DNA of 24,790 nt from a virus, in the IMG/VR virus record IMGVR_UViG_3300003937_000129, positions 1-24,790 of that record. One strand, written 5' to 3'. This document shows, in pieces, positions 10,501 to 18,619 of this stretch (within the stretch, counting starts at the first letter, position 1; each line of letters opens with the position of its first letter). Below the pieces are notes generated by a model that searched no databases, had not been told where the DNA came from, and was given only the letters and a program-made list of their open reading frames with translations. The position numbers and the translations under genes were made by a program.

Positions 10501-13500
10501 GTTGCTCCTTTAAAACCATATCATGAGCAAACTAACGTAAAAGATGGTCTTAGTACTATGCATATGGATAAAAACTCTTACACAGTAGTGACACCAGAGT
10601 TAGCTAAAGATTTTGAGTACTTAAGACCTATGCTTGAGGCTTTTCGTACTAACAAAGTACATGTAGTGCATACAGAAAGCGCTACGAAAGGAGCAAGAAT
10701 AAATGTACAAGATTATCAAGCAACTCAAGAACTTGATTTATCTACTCCTATGGTTATGGACTCTAGTAAATTAAGATTTCCACAGATGATACCTGTAGAT
10801 AAAAAAGATCGTTTAACATTTAACAGGCAACTTAGAAAAAATATAATTACTAACGTTGAAAAAGAAGGTCAATACACTATTGATGGTAAACAAATGTCTG
10901 GGGCAGATGTGCAAAGAATTTTTGAAGAAGCAGTTGCAGACAATATAAATGAAGATACACAAAAAGTAGAAAGAGAGTTAGGACTAACTAAACTAAATAG
11001 AATAAAAGACAAAGAAAGTGTAGAGCACAAAGAAGCTAAATTAGCACATCTTAAAGCTGTTAGATCTAAAATAGAACAAGAAGTTGTTGAACGTGACTTA
11101 CCACAAAACTATTTAAATGGGCTAGACATTGTACCTAATGGACCATTTGATTATAAATTTAGAATACCTTTAGGTTTTCCAACTCTTGCAGCTAAATTTG
11201 AAACTATTATAGCAGGTGTATTTAATAAAGAAATATATAAACAGACACTGAAAGGGCAAGAAGCTGTACAAATAGCAGAACTAGGAGGGCATGATCTTAG
11301 TGGAGAGCTGAGAATGTATAATGGAGAAAATGGAGGTGCAGAAGTAAGAATAAAAGCTAGTACTCTTGGATTTACAAAAAAAGAACTAGAAGGTTTTACA
11401 GATGAAGAAGGCAACCCTAGAGAGGCAACACCTGCAGATTTTGAAGGAGATCCTAGATTAGAGTTTATAGGGTTCCGTATACCACAACAAGGTAAGAGTT
11501 CTGCGATGGTATTTAGAACTGTAGATTTTTTACCAGAATCTTATGAAAAAGCTATTATGGTTCCTGGAGCTTTGACTGTACAAATGGGTAGTGATTTTGA
11601 TATAGATAAACTAAACCTTATATTTAAAGAAGTTGGTAAGCTTAATGAAAGACAAAAAAGAAATAATACTATCTATGAAGTACTAAAAGGAATACTATTA
11701 GATCCAAAACATTTAGAAGAAGTTATGACTCCTGTTGCTAATGAAGAACTAAAAGCTTTAGCTAAAGTTGTTGGTAATGTAGATACTAGTATAAATTATA
11801 ATAACCCTTTAATCGAGCTTGATATGGAAAACAGGCAAAAAATGGGTATAGCAGGTAGAGGATTACATTCTAATATTATTAAAGGTAGAAATACAGCAGA
11901 AAAACTAGGGAGTTTAACAGTAAGAACTGAATATGCCCCTATTATAGATGGTAAGCGTATGCCTTATATACAAACAAAAGATGTAAAAGGTAACTTTACA
12001 GATGCTAATATATCACAATACTTATCAGCTGCAGTAGATGCTGCAAAAGCACCTATACAAATAGATATAAATGATAATGTATATACTATACCTGTAACCG
12101 GTCTTTTATTAAGTGTAGGTGTTCCAATAGAAACAGTAGTATATTTTTTAGCACAACCTAGTATTAAAGCTTTAATAAAAGATGCAGAACTAAATGATGT
12201 ATCTCCAAATAAATTAGTATCAAAAATTAAAATAGGACAGAAAGCCCCTGTTCAACCTATGACTCTATCCCAATTAAAGGAAGAATCTTTAGATCAAGAA
12301 TACATACTAAGAAACTTTGCATATTTTTATAGAGCAGGTAAGCAGATGCAAAGAGTATATAAAATAATTACGCCAGGGGATATAGATAATGTAAATGAAT
12401 TATCTTCTATAAACGCATGGATAGATGAAGAGTCTTATTTTTTATATAGTCAAAATAGTATAATAGAAGGAGCTGAGGATTATATAACTCATCAGCTAGG
12501 CAGTAGTAAACCTTTAAGTCCAATGGGTAGCGCTTATAGAGGAGTATTAGATACTATAATAAAAAATACTAGTCAATTAGGATTTATACAAAACACAACA
12601 GCGTTTAACACCAAAAAACAACATATAAAAGAAGCTTTAGGTATACAATTACTTACCGCAGGACAGCATAAATTTATATCTAGAGCGTTGTATGGAGCAC
12701 TAATGACCCAACCTCATAGTCCTTTAATGCAAAAAATAGGGGATAAAGCAGGGCTTCTGTCTGATGTTGTAATACGAGGATTGTATACACCAGAAAGCAA
12801 AAATAATATAGTAATTAAACTTAGAGACATAGGACTTAAACATCCTAAGTTAAATAATAATGCATTCTACAGATTATTAAGAGAAGATCCTTCAAATAAA
12901 GAAACAGGCTTAGCTAGAATACAATTAGACACCGGTATAAACTTATCAGTAGCAGATAAAAATGATTTAAGTAATGCTTTACTAAGTATAATAAAAGACC
13001 CAAATCAAGAAATAAGTGCATTTGGTAAATATTTAGTAGCAAATCAATTTATAACTAGCGGCTTCTTCCCTACATATGGTAGTTACATAGATTTAATTCC
13101 TTCAGAAGCACTTACAACAGACATATTAAATCCAGGGAAAGGATCACCTGTAGAGTTTTTTGAACAAGAAATAACACAATTAACTGTTCCTGAGTACTTA
13201 GGTTTTGTTAACTTTACACACGAGTTTGTAAGAAACTTTGGTACTAGAAGGCCTGGAGGAGTTGAACTACTAAGAACTGTAAAACTACCTTTAGGAGTTG
13301 TAAGAGGAGAAGTAACTTTTCCAGATTTAGATTCTAGAGTATATGATGAGCAGACTGGATATATAAAATATTTTAAATCAAAAAATGGTGTTATGTATGT
13401 TTACAGAGGAGGATCTAGCTATAAACAATTAGCACCACTAGGCATAGAAAATAAAATTTTAGAAGTAGGAACTACAGATGTAGAACAAAAGAGTGTATTT

Positions 13501-13623
13501 AAACAAAACCAAGGGCAAACAACAACAACAGATAAACCGGTAGACGGGTATATTTCTATGACTCCAGATACAAATGAAGATACAGACATAGATGATCCAA
13601 TAAAAGTTTGTCGTAAAAAATAA
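7555..13623 (+). CDS. Virion-packaged DNA-dependent RNA polymerase of crAss-like phage type
   Basis: This is predicted to be the single-chain RNA polymerase carried in the virion and ejected with the DNA to transcribe early genes. The signature D-F-D-I-D sits at residues 1347-1351 (bases 11593-11607) in the context MGSDFDIDKL. This is the metal-binding DxDxD loop of the second double-psi beta barrel. An upstream FRIPQQGKSS at 1307-1316 occupies the place of the conserved R-x-P element that precedes the catalytic loop in this superfamily. RQLRKN at 1091-1096 probably lies in the other barrel with a catalytic or binding lysine. The length and motif position resemble the phi14:2 virion polymerase (gp66, about 2200 residues, recalled). 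The start is ATG overlapping the previous stop. The only cysteines are C3 and C2019. It is less likely to be a host-expressed polymerase, given its late-operon position among giant proteins. Confidence 0.9.
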   Translation: MSCRIENGRAILPNGKDSKLLKDLRDAVGSNAEAEAMYESIYGEEFKKFYGFDFEKQDISQIERFANNLDENNEPRLFAGIGIYEFLNSKMKSFPVSMVDKQQSRVLDLNRTEVENAEIQSELINTLIGFTNTLKIKAGVDNADIIFNTLKDKTLLAAFNNTIDIEKAKELFKILNMGENGYDNFIKKIEEENISLAPMFDVFISAYDQWESKQDALGNTQTIGVRDILKDSFSRYNMRLRNGESILEELDDEFVRVYNNSRLQDNPQNKLSAKAKAILSNISVGENSLGFPETLPTDRVYAIVAEAAVGQPDFEEMISRLDYLSVYKPEVKAIVTKLLSLKPGEKAAIFSAFKNTYKKFLLFKKEKTNKYGVRNLIINSNQSNVAIRAKRNFRDNSTEYGINNPRAVYISEQDKLSVKPEKVKRIRKAWDIVKQAEGKEEWTEQQLDALGTYLWELGMNYGPTLESTQNNIKSYYTNGNESRITKGDLLSSFVFEPNKNFEKLIKLLETTPSQNFHDKEGSIVTKIAGLSILFDSQPFGTFISGTNKQYYPVNLPTAVDELTELFNDPKQIYELRQFVQSLKEDPFFNPGVNKYKSVLLRALTSPKGNAKENFIAYVLDSYKDGTKDAVDYSSQNDKTSLKERLIGYVNRNSAYSLSALHIQADRRQMGFIQVPKISRLSSFGITLSRTEIIEGLIIQDLARIDQANKLLKTKDESKIIEGYHYKKGSDKYAKDGSVYTMTQIYGLVNTKIHALQDMSDLLDNFLAGNQNTDSALFKKLLAEKVQEVEDMLTGFEQDLETKLTSFDVQLVRDVDSNLNNNEKKSAFIKDFIFDEFVNRIEITKLLRSGYSFAKDEADFYKRMGLVNTPGTKLAIQGFDENDTQYGMMPKYNALVIKDFDFQDRERAIEVVETLKRNGLSEEIANKYLPKSELNEDGVNKSDAQSFISVDMYRGIMQGMGQWTQEDENAYKVYLQGGGYNRPVAPLKPYHEQTNVKDGLSTMHMDKNSYTVVTPELAKDFEYLRPMLEAFRTNKVHVVHTESATKGARINVQDYQATQELDLSTPMVMDSSKLRFPQMIPVDKKDRLTFNRQLRKNIITNVEKEGQYTIDGKQMSGADVQRIFEEAVADNINEDTQKVERELGLTKLNRIKDKESVEHKEAKLAHLKAVRSKIEQEVVERDLPQNYLNGLDIVPNGPFDYKFRIPLGFPTLAAKFETIIAGVFNKEIYKQTLKGQEAVQIAELGGHDLSGELRMYNGENGGAEVRIKASTLGFTKKELEGFTDEEGNPREATPADFEGDPRLEFIGFRIPQQGKSSAMVFRTVDFLPESYEKAIMVPGALTVQMGSDFDIDKLNLIFKEVGKLNERQKRNNTIYEVLKGILLDPKHLEEVMTPVANEELKALAKVVGNVDTSINYNNPLIELDMENRQKMGIAGRGLHSNIIKGRNTAEKLGSLTVRTEYAPIIDGKRMPYIQTKDVKGNFTDANISQYLSAAVDAAKAPIQIDINDNVYTIPVTGLLLSVGVPIETVVYFLAQPSIKALIKDAELNDVSPNKLVSKIKIGQKAPVQPMTLSQLKEESLDQEYILRNFAYFYRAGKQMQRVYKIITPGDIDNVNELSSINAWIDEESYFLYSQNSIIEGAEDYITHQLGSSKPLSPMGSAYRGVLDTIIKNTSQLGFIQNTTAFNTKKQHIKEALGIQLLTAGQHKFISRALYGALMTQPHSPLMQKIGDKAGLLSDVVIRGLYTPESKNNIVIKLRDIGLKHPKLNNNAFYRLLREDPSNKETGLARIQLDTGINLSVADKNDLSNALLSIIKDPNQEISAFGKYLVANQFITSGFFPTYGSYIDLIPSEALTTDILNPGKGSPVEFFEQEITQLTVPEYLGFVNFTHEFVRNFGTRRPGGVELLRTVKLPLGVVRGEVTFPDLDSRVYDEQTGYIKYFKSKNGVMYVYRGGSSYKQLAPLGIENKILEVGTTDVEQKSVFKQNQGQTTTTDKPVDGYISMTPDTNEDTDIDDPIKVCRKK

Positions 13624-13627
13624 ATAT

Positions 13628-16600
13628 ATGTCGTGTAAATATTATGATAAAAAAACCGGATTAGTAAATGAATTACTTACTGATTTATTTGGGTATATGG
13701 ATACAGTAGAAAATAAAAATGTAGACTCTGTATATAAAATATTAAAAGATCATAAAGTAGCTACAAAACGTAATGATGTTATATTCTTAACTCTCCCTAA
13801 TGTACACCGTAGTTTAAGAGAACTAAAAAGAATAGATAGAAAGCACCCTGGACTTTTTAGTACAGAGTATGTAAAAATGACTCCTAAAACCATATGGTCC
13901 GAAGCAGCTCCTTTATATGTATTAAATATAAATAAAGATTTATTAGAAAATATAAAAGCTGAAGGTACAGCTAATGCAGACCTTACATCATCAGACCAGG
14001 TTGATATAGATCAGTATGTTAGATTTGTAGCAGGCGCTGATCCTAATACTAGAGATTACTATCAAGATGAAATGGCTAGAAGAGAAAATACTAGTAATAG
14101 TAAATTTTCTGCTATGGAAAAAGATGAGATGGAAAATGTTTACAGGATAGCTAACCATTTAAAAAACTCTTTTGCTAAAGCTGGTGTTACTGTTAATGTT
14201 GAATTTGATACTAGTATAGATAATATAGGTCAAGTAGATGCAGCTATAGAAGGAGAAAATCCTACAATAAGAATTAATCCAGAAAAAGTTAGAAAAGATA
14301 CAACATATCATGAGTTTGGGCATATTTATATAGATATGTTAGGAATTAGTGATCCTATTGTTGCACGAGCTATATCAGAGTTAAAAGGCACACCGTTATA
14401 TAAACAAGTACAAGAAGCATACCCTGAGTTATACGGCGAGCTACTAGATAAAGAAGTACTAGCTACCGCAATTGGATTAGAAGGAGCTAAAATTGTTAGT
14501 AAAAATCCTAATAAAATACAAAGAGCACTTAATAGATTGTTTAGAGCTATTGGTAAATTATTTGGTATTAACCCAAGCGCTGCAGCACAGCTTGCAGAAG
14601 AAATGTTTGCTCAGGAACTAAGATCAGATAATATGATAAACCCACTAAGTTCTTATATACAAGCTAGTAAAGAAGAAGAAAGGTTACAAGAACTAGTAGA
14701 TAACGCAAGAGTTAGAATAGAATCTGAACTATATGAAATAAATCAATTACCAGAAGATCAGATTAACGAAGACGATAAGTTTACATTGATAAGACTGCAA
14801 AACAGTTTACAAAAAGTAAAAAAAGTAGAAGATTTATTTAAACTTGTAGATGCTATGGGAGCGTCATTAGCTAGAGCTAAGACTTCGTATAAACAACTAA
14901 TGTCTTTACCAATAGAAGAAAGAGGTACTACAGCTAATTTGCGTGTTATGTGGGAGTTAAAAAAGAAAATTGATGGTTTAGAGATGTTTCAAAGTATTAA
15001 AAGTTTAATGCTATCTACTAAAGATAAAGGTAAAATAAAAGATTTAGAAAAGTTTGATAAATTAGAAGATAGGATACGAGAAATTATAGATCAAGCAGAA
15101 TTATTAGATAATAACTTTCAAGATGATATTATACCTATGCAGGCAATGTCTTTAATGGGACTATCAAATAAAAATTTACCTCCAGAGATACAGAAAATTA
15201 TAAATAATATAGAACAAAACAAGAGACTAGTAGGACCTAGAAGACAGGATCTTGAGTGGATACAACTTACTGAAAGATATACCAAAGGCCAGATTACAAA
15301 AGAAGAGTTAACAGAAAAAAGACTTAAGTTAAATGCAGAGCAATGGAAACAAAGACAGCTTAATGGTTATGGTGATCTTGTAAAAGAACTAACAACCGCA
15401 CATAAAGATAAGAGTGGATATTCTTTTTACTTTGACCCTATTACTTATTCTAGTGATAGAGGTATACAACTATTAGTTAAAGTAGTACAACAAGCTAATT
15501 TAGAAAAGAATGATTTAACATTAGATCTTAAGTCTAAACTAGCTCCTATTTATGAAGAATTTGCAGCAGGTCAAAATGAGTCTGATGTAGCTACCCTTAA
15601 TGACCCTATACTAGAAGAAATAACTATAAATGGTATGAAAAGATTAGCTTTTGTTAATCCAATTGACCAAGAAAAGTATTATGGTGATCTTAAAAACTAC
15701 AAAGAAGGACTAGATGTAAAATATGACAAACCTAAGCCTGCAGATTTTAATAATGATATGGAAGTGTATAAAGCAAAATTTAGTACATGGATAGATAGTA
15801 TTAAAGGTAGAAAGTATCAACAAGATATAATTAAATGGAATAAAAAAAATAGTACTCCTATTGAAGGATGGGAAAAAGAGCTAGAAACAATAAGAAAAGA
15901 GTTAAAAGTACAACAGTCTATACTTAAGCAGTTAAAAGCAGAAGGACTAATCAATACAGAAGCATATTTATCGGCTCAAATACGTAGAAATGAATTAAAT
16001 AAATTTTTAAGTAAAAACTATATAGATGGTAGGCCTGCAGGTGATTGGGTACAACCTGATCCTAAAGTTTATACTAATGAAAAGTACATAAAAATACAAA
16101 ATGACCCTAGATTAAAAAAGTATTATGATTTTGTATTACAAGAGGTCCAAGAAGCACAGAGAATGATAGGTGTAAAACGTATGGATAAAAATACATGGGA
16201 CAAGTACTCGTATTTAATGCCAACATACAGAAAAGAAGATTATGATAGAGCAAAAGAAAATGGCACTTTCAATGCTGTAGGAGATATGCTTAAAGATGGA
16301 TTTACTATACAAGAAACTAATCATGATTATTATACCTATGATCAAAACAATAAAGATGCAGAGAGAAGAGTTCCTGTTTACGCTACTAATAGAGTTCCTT
16401 CTAAAGAAGTATCAAAAGATGTAGCTAGTAGTTTATATAGATTTAGACATATGGCACATAACTTTAAAACTAAGAGTGAAATATTAGGACAAGTTATGAC
16501 GTTTCAAGAAATATTAAAAAATAGAAAGACTCTAGAAACTAACTCAGCAGGTATACAGCTAATACAAAGAGCTGCAGAAAATATGGGTATATCTATGCCT

Positions 16601-18022
16601 AAATTAAAAGAAGGTGAAAGTTACAATTATCAACATGTAAAAGAATGGCTAGACTCTGTAATGTTTGGTCAAACTAATTTACAGCAAGACTTTACAATAT
16701 TTGGTAAAACATTCTCTGCCAATCAAGCAGTAAGTACAATAAATGCATTTACTGCAATGAGTACGCTATCGTTTAACTTACTACAGGGAGCTAACCAGTC
16801 TATATTAGATAACATGATGATGTTACAAGAAGCATTTGCTGGACAATTTTTAAATAAGTCTGATATGGCTTGGGCAAAAGGACAGTACTGGGGATCAGGT
16901 ATGGCTATTACAGACATAGGTAGATTTGACCCAAAAAGTAAAATTGCAAAAGCAGTAGAGTATTTTGATGCTTTAACAGAGTTTACAGATACTGAAGGAA
17001 ATCAAATAGTAGGAGGTAAAAGAAGAAAAGCAGCAAGAACTGGTAACCTATTGTTTTTACAACAAGCAGCTGAGCATGAATTATCTGCTACAAGAATGCT
17101 AGCAGTAATGAAAAACTTAGAAGGTACATTAAAAGACAGTGATGGTAATGTAATACTAAATGAAAAAGGTAAACCTGCTAATTTATATGACTTACTTATA
17201 GTAGATGAAAAGACCGGTAAGATGTCTATAGATCCTAGAATTGATGAAGCGCAATCTAATTTTAATAGATTAGACTTTATTACAAAACTACAAGGATTAA
17301 GTAGAAGAACTAACCAGATAAAAGGTAAGATGCATACTAATATGTTACAAAGAAGATGGTGGGGTAAACTATTTATGCTGTTCCGTAACTGGATGCCGCC
17401 TGGGATCAGGAGAAGGTATGGTCACGGTGGAAGTTCTACAGTGCATGTAGATGAGGAATTAGGTGTTCTTACACAAGGTATGTATGTATCGTTTTGGAAT
17501 TTTATAGCAGAAAGTGTATCAACTAAATCTTTTGCATATACTAATATGACTGAGATGGAACAACAAAATGTTAAAAGAACATCTGTAGAACTAGCGTCTT
17601 TAATGGGAGCCATGGCATTAGTAGCAGCATTAGCAGATCTTGATGATGAAGATAAATCATGGTTAAGTAACTTTGCACTATATCAAGCTAAAAGATACCA
17701 AACAGAGATTAAACAATGGACACCGCTACCAGGTGCAGGGTTGTCAGAGGCATTTAGAATATTACAGTCTCCTACTGCAACGGCTAGGCCAATACTAAAA
17801 GGTGGTGATTTACTAGGACAAATGCTACGTGAGACTAGATACATACTAGGAGATCCATTTATTGATGACTCTGCTATTTTTTATCAAAGAAAAACCGGTA
17901 GATTCCAAAAAGGAGACCGTAAGATAAGAAAAGATTTTGAAGATTTATTACCAATATTTAGAGGCTTGCAAAAATCAAAAACTCCAGAAGAAGCTTATAA
18001 ATGGTTCACTACCTTAGAATAG
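13628..18022 (+). CDS. 1464-residue giant virion protein with zincin metallopeptidase motif
   Basis: This is a complete frame that starts four bases after the polymerase stop. The motif HEFGH at residues 228-232 (bases 14309-14323), in the context TTYHEFGHIYIDMLG, is a canonical HExxH zinc-peptidase helix. E276, in LLDKEVLATAIG, is a plausible third zinc ligand, as in gluzincin-like phage peptidases. Residues about 350-560 and 770-800 are long charged helices. Apolar segments occur near residues 1038-1056 and 1320-1336, separated by a Trp/Arg-rich stretch (RRWWGKLFMLFRNW). The only cysteine is C3. Zincin domains in the giant proteins next to the polymerase are known from crAss-like phages. 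The substrate is unknown: it could mature the giant virion proteins, cut host proteins after ejection, or open the host envelope. The long C-terminal part is not recognised. Confidence 0.85.
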   Translation: MSCKYYDKKTGLVNELLTDLFGYMDTVENKNVDSVYKILKDHKVATKRNDVIFLTLPNVHRSLRELKRIDRKHPGLFSTEYVKMTPKTIWSEAAPLYVLNINKDLLENIKAEGTANADLTSSDQVDIDQYVRFVAGADPNTRDYYQDEMARRENTSNSKFSAMEKDEMENVYRIANHLKNSFAKAGVTVNVEFDTSIDNIGQVDAAIEGENPTIRINPEKVRKDTTYHEFGHIYIDMLGISDPIVARAISELKGTPLYKQVQEAYPELYGELLDKEVLATAIGLEGAKIVSKNPNKIQRALNRLFRAIGKLFGINPSAAAQLAEEMFAQELRSDNMINPLSSYIQASKEEERLQELVDNARVRIESELYEINQLPEDQINEDDKFTLIRLQNSLQKVKKVEDLFKLVDAMGASLARAKTSYKQLMSLPIEERGTTANLRVMWELKKKIDGLEMFQSIKSLMLSTKDKGKIKDLEKFDKLEDRIREIIDQAELLDNNFQDDIIPMQAMSLMGLSNKNLPPEIQKIINNIEQNKRLVGPRRQDLEWIQLTERYTKGQITKEELTEKRLKLNAEQWKQRQLNGYGDLVKELTTAHKDKSGYSFYFDPITYSSDRGIQLLVKVVQQANLEKNDLTLDLKSKLAPIYEEFAAGQNESDVATLNDPILEEITINGMKRLAFVNPIDQEKYYGDLKNYKEGLDVKYDKPKPADFNNDMEVYKAKFSTWIDSIKGRKYQQDIIKWNKKNSTPIEGWEKELETIRKELKVQQSILKQLKAEGLINTEAYLSAQIRRNELNKFLSKNYIDGRPAGDWVQPDPKVYTNEKYIKIQNDPRLKKYYDFVLQEVQEAQRMIGVKRMDKNTWDKYSYLMPTYRKEDYDRAKENGTFNAVGDMLKDGFTIQETNHDYYTYDQNNKDAERRVPVYATNRVPSKEVSKDVASSLYRFRHMAHNFKTKSEILGQVMTFQEILKNRKTLETNSAGIQLIQRAAENMGISMPKLKEGESYNYQHVKEWLDSVMFGQTNLQQDFTIFGKTFSANQAVSTINAFTAMSTLSFNLLQGANQSILDNMMMLQEAFAGQFLNKSDMAWAKGQYWGSGMAITDIGRFDPKSKIAKAVEYFDALTEFTDTEGNQIVGGKRRKAARTGNLLFLQQAAEHELSATRMLAVMKNLEGTLKDSDGNVILNEKGKPANLYDLLIVDEKTGKMSIDPRIDEAQSNFNRLDFITKLQGLSRRTNQIKGKMHTNMLQRRWWGKLFMLFRNWMPPGIRRRYGHGGSSTVHVDEELGVLTQGMYVSFWNFIAESVSTKSFAYTNMTEMEQQNVKRTSVELASLMGAMALVAALADLDDEDKSWLSNFALYQAKRYQTEIKQWTPLPGAGLSEAFRILQSPTATARPILKGGDLLGQMLRETRYILGDPFIDDSAIFYQRKTGRFQKGDRKIRKDFEDLLPIFRGLQKSKTPEEAYKWFTTLE

Positions 18023-18561
18023 TACTAATATTTTTATTTATAGTAGCTTGTAGTAAAGAGGTTGATGATTTAGGATTTAGAACTTATGTTATACCAGCAG
18101 GTGAGCATAGTTCTGGTAACTTTATTAATCATCCAAACAACTCCAGGCTAGCATTTGATTTTATATTAGACGAGTCAGCAGAATATTATACAGAAGTACC
18201 AGAAAATCAGCATGATGTAAACAAGATTTATGGTATGAGTGACTTTGGTGTAAGACATCAAAAGTATTCTATACGTCTTGGATGGCGCTACATAGATAAT
18301 GAAATAGAACTATGCTGGTTAAGACATGAAGAAGGTAGGCATAGCTCTGCTACAATAAGGACTATAGAACCCAATACAGTGTATAGCGCTATGATAGACA
18401 TCACAACATTTTATTATGTTATAGTTATAAATAGTGATACTACAATGGTTAGACGTAGGCCAGAAGGTTACTGGGGATTAATTAGAAGATATTATTTATA
18501 TCCATACTTTGGTGGTAACGAGTACGCGCCACATGATATTACTATAAAAATAAAAGAATAG
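18001..18561 (+). CDS. Phage-encoded lipoprotein, possible beta-sandwich domain
   Basis: The start ATG lies inside the 3' end of the preceding giant gene, a 22-base overlap in another frame, so it is the last gene of the operon. The N-terminus has a short basic part, an apolar core (IVLIFLFIVA) and a lipobox ending at C17, a typical type II signal peptide. The residues after the cysteine, SKEVDD, are acidic and resemble the lipoprotein surface-export signal described in Bacteroidota. The remaining 165 residues alternate polar and aromatic positions and end in PYFGGNEYAPHDITIKI. This resembles the last strands of concanavalin-like jelly-roll domains in Bacteroidota surface proteins; that resemblance is from memory and uncertain. 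Possible roles are superinfection exclusion, receptor masking or carbohydrate binding on the infected cell. None is proven. Confidence 0.8.
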   Translation: MVHYLRIVLIFLFIVACSKEVDDLGFRTYVIPAGEHSSGNFINHPNNSRLAFDFILDESAEYYTEVPENQHDVNKIYGMSDFGVRHQKYSIRLGWRYIDNEIELCWLRHEEGRHSSATIRTIEPNTVYSAMIDITTFYYVIVINSDTTMVRRRPEGYWGLIRRYYLYPYFGGNEYAPHDITIKIKE

Positions 18562-18563
18562 CT

Positions 18564-18586
18564 AGGGGCAACAAAAAAGGGGCAAC
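18564..18586 (+). repeat. Direct repeat of AGGGGCAAC, 14-base period, at the terminator
   Basis: AGGGGCAAC occurs at 18564-18572 and again at 18578-18586. The second copy supplies the left arm and loop of the terminator hairpin. The first copy could pair its GGGGC with the same GCCCC arm and form a weaker hairpin with a longer loop. The repeat may simply be a small duplication. Confidence 0.7.
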
Positions 18587-18600
18587 GCCCCTTTCTTTAT
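18573..18600. terminator. Bidirectional intrinsic terminator between convergent operons
   Basis: AAAGGGGC (18576-18583) pairs perfectly with GCCCCTTT (18587-18594) around an AAC loop. On the plus strand the hairpin is followed by TTTCTTTAT. On the minus strand the six A residues at 18573-18578 become a U tract. It lies between the plus-strand lipoprotein stop (18561) and the minus-strand stop at 18620, exactly where convergent transcripts should end. The minus-strand U tract is the more uniform one. Confidence 0.88.
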
Positions 18601-18619
18601 GATGGCCAAATAATAACCA

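Noticed and set aside
2352-11414. Minus-strand frames of 60-110 codons inside the giant plus-strand genes
   Set aside because: They are serine/leucine-rich reverse readings of AT-rich coding DNA with no family motif, no leader and full overlap with strong genes.
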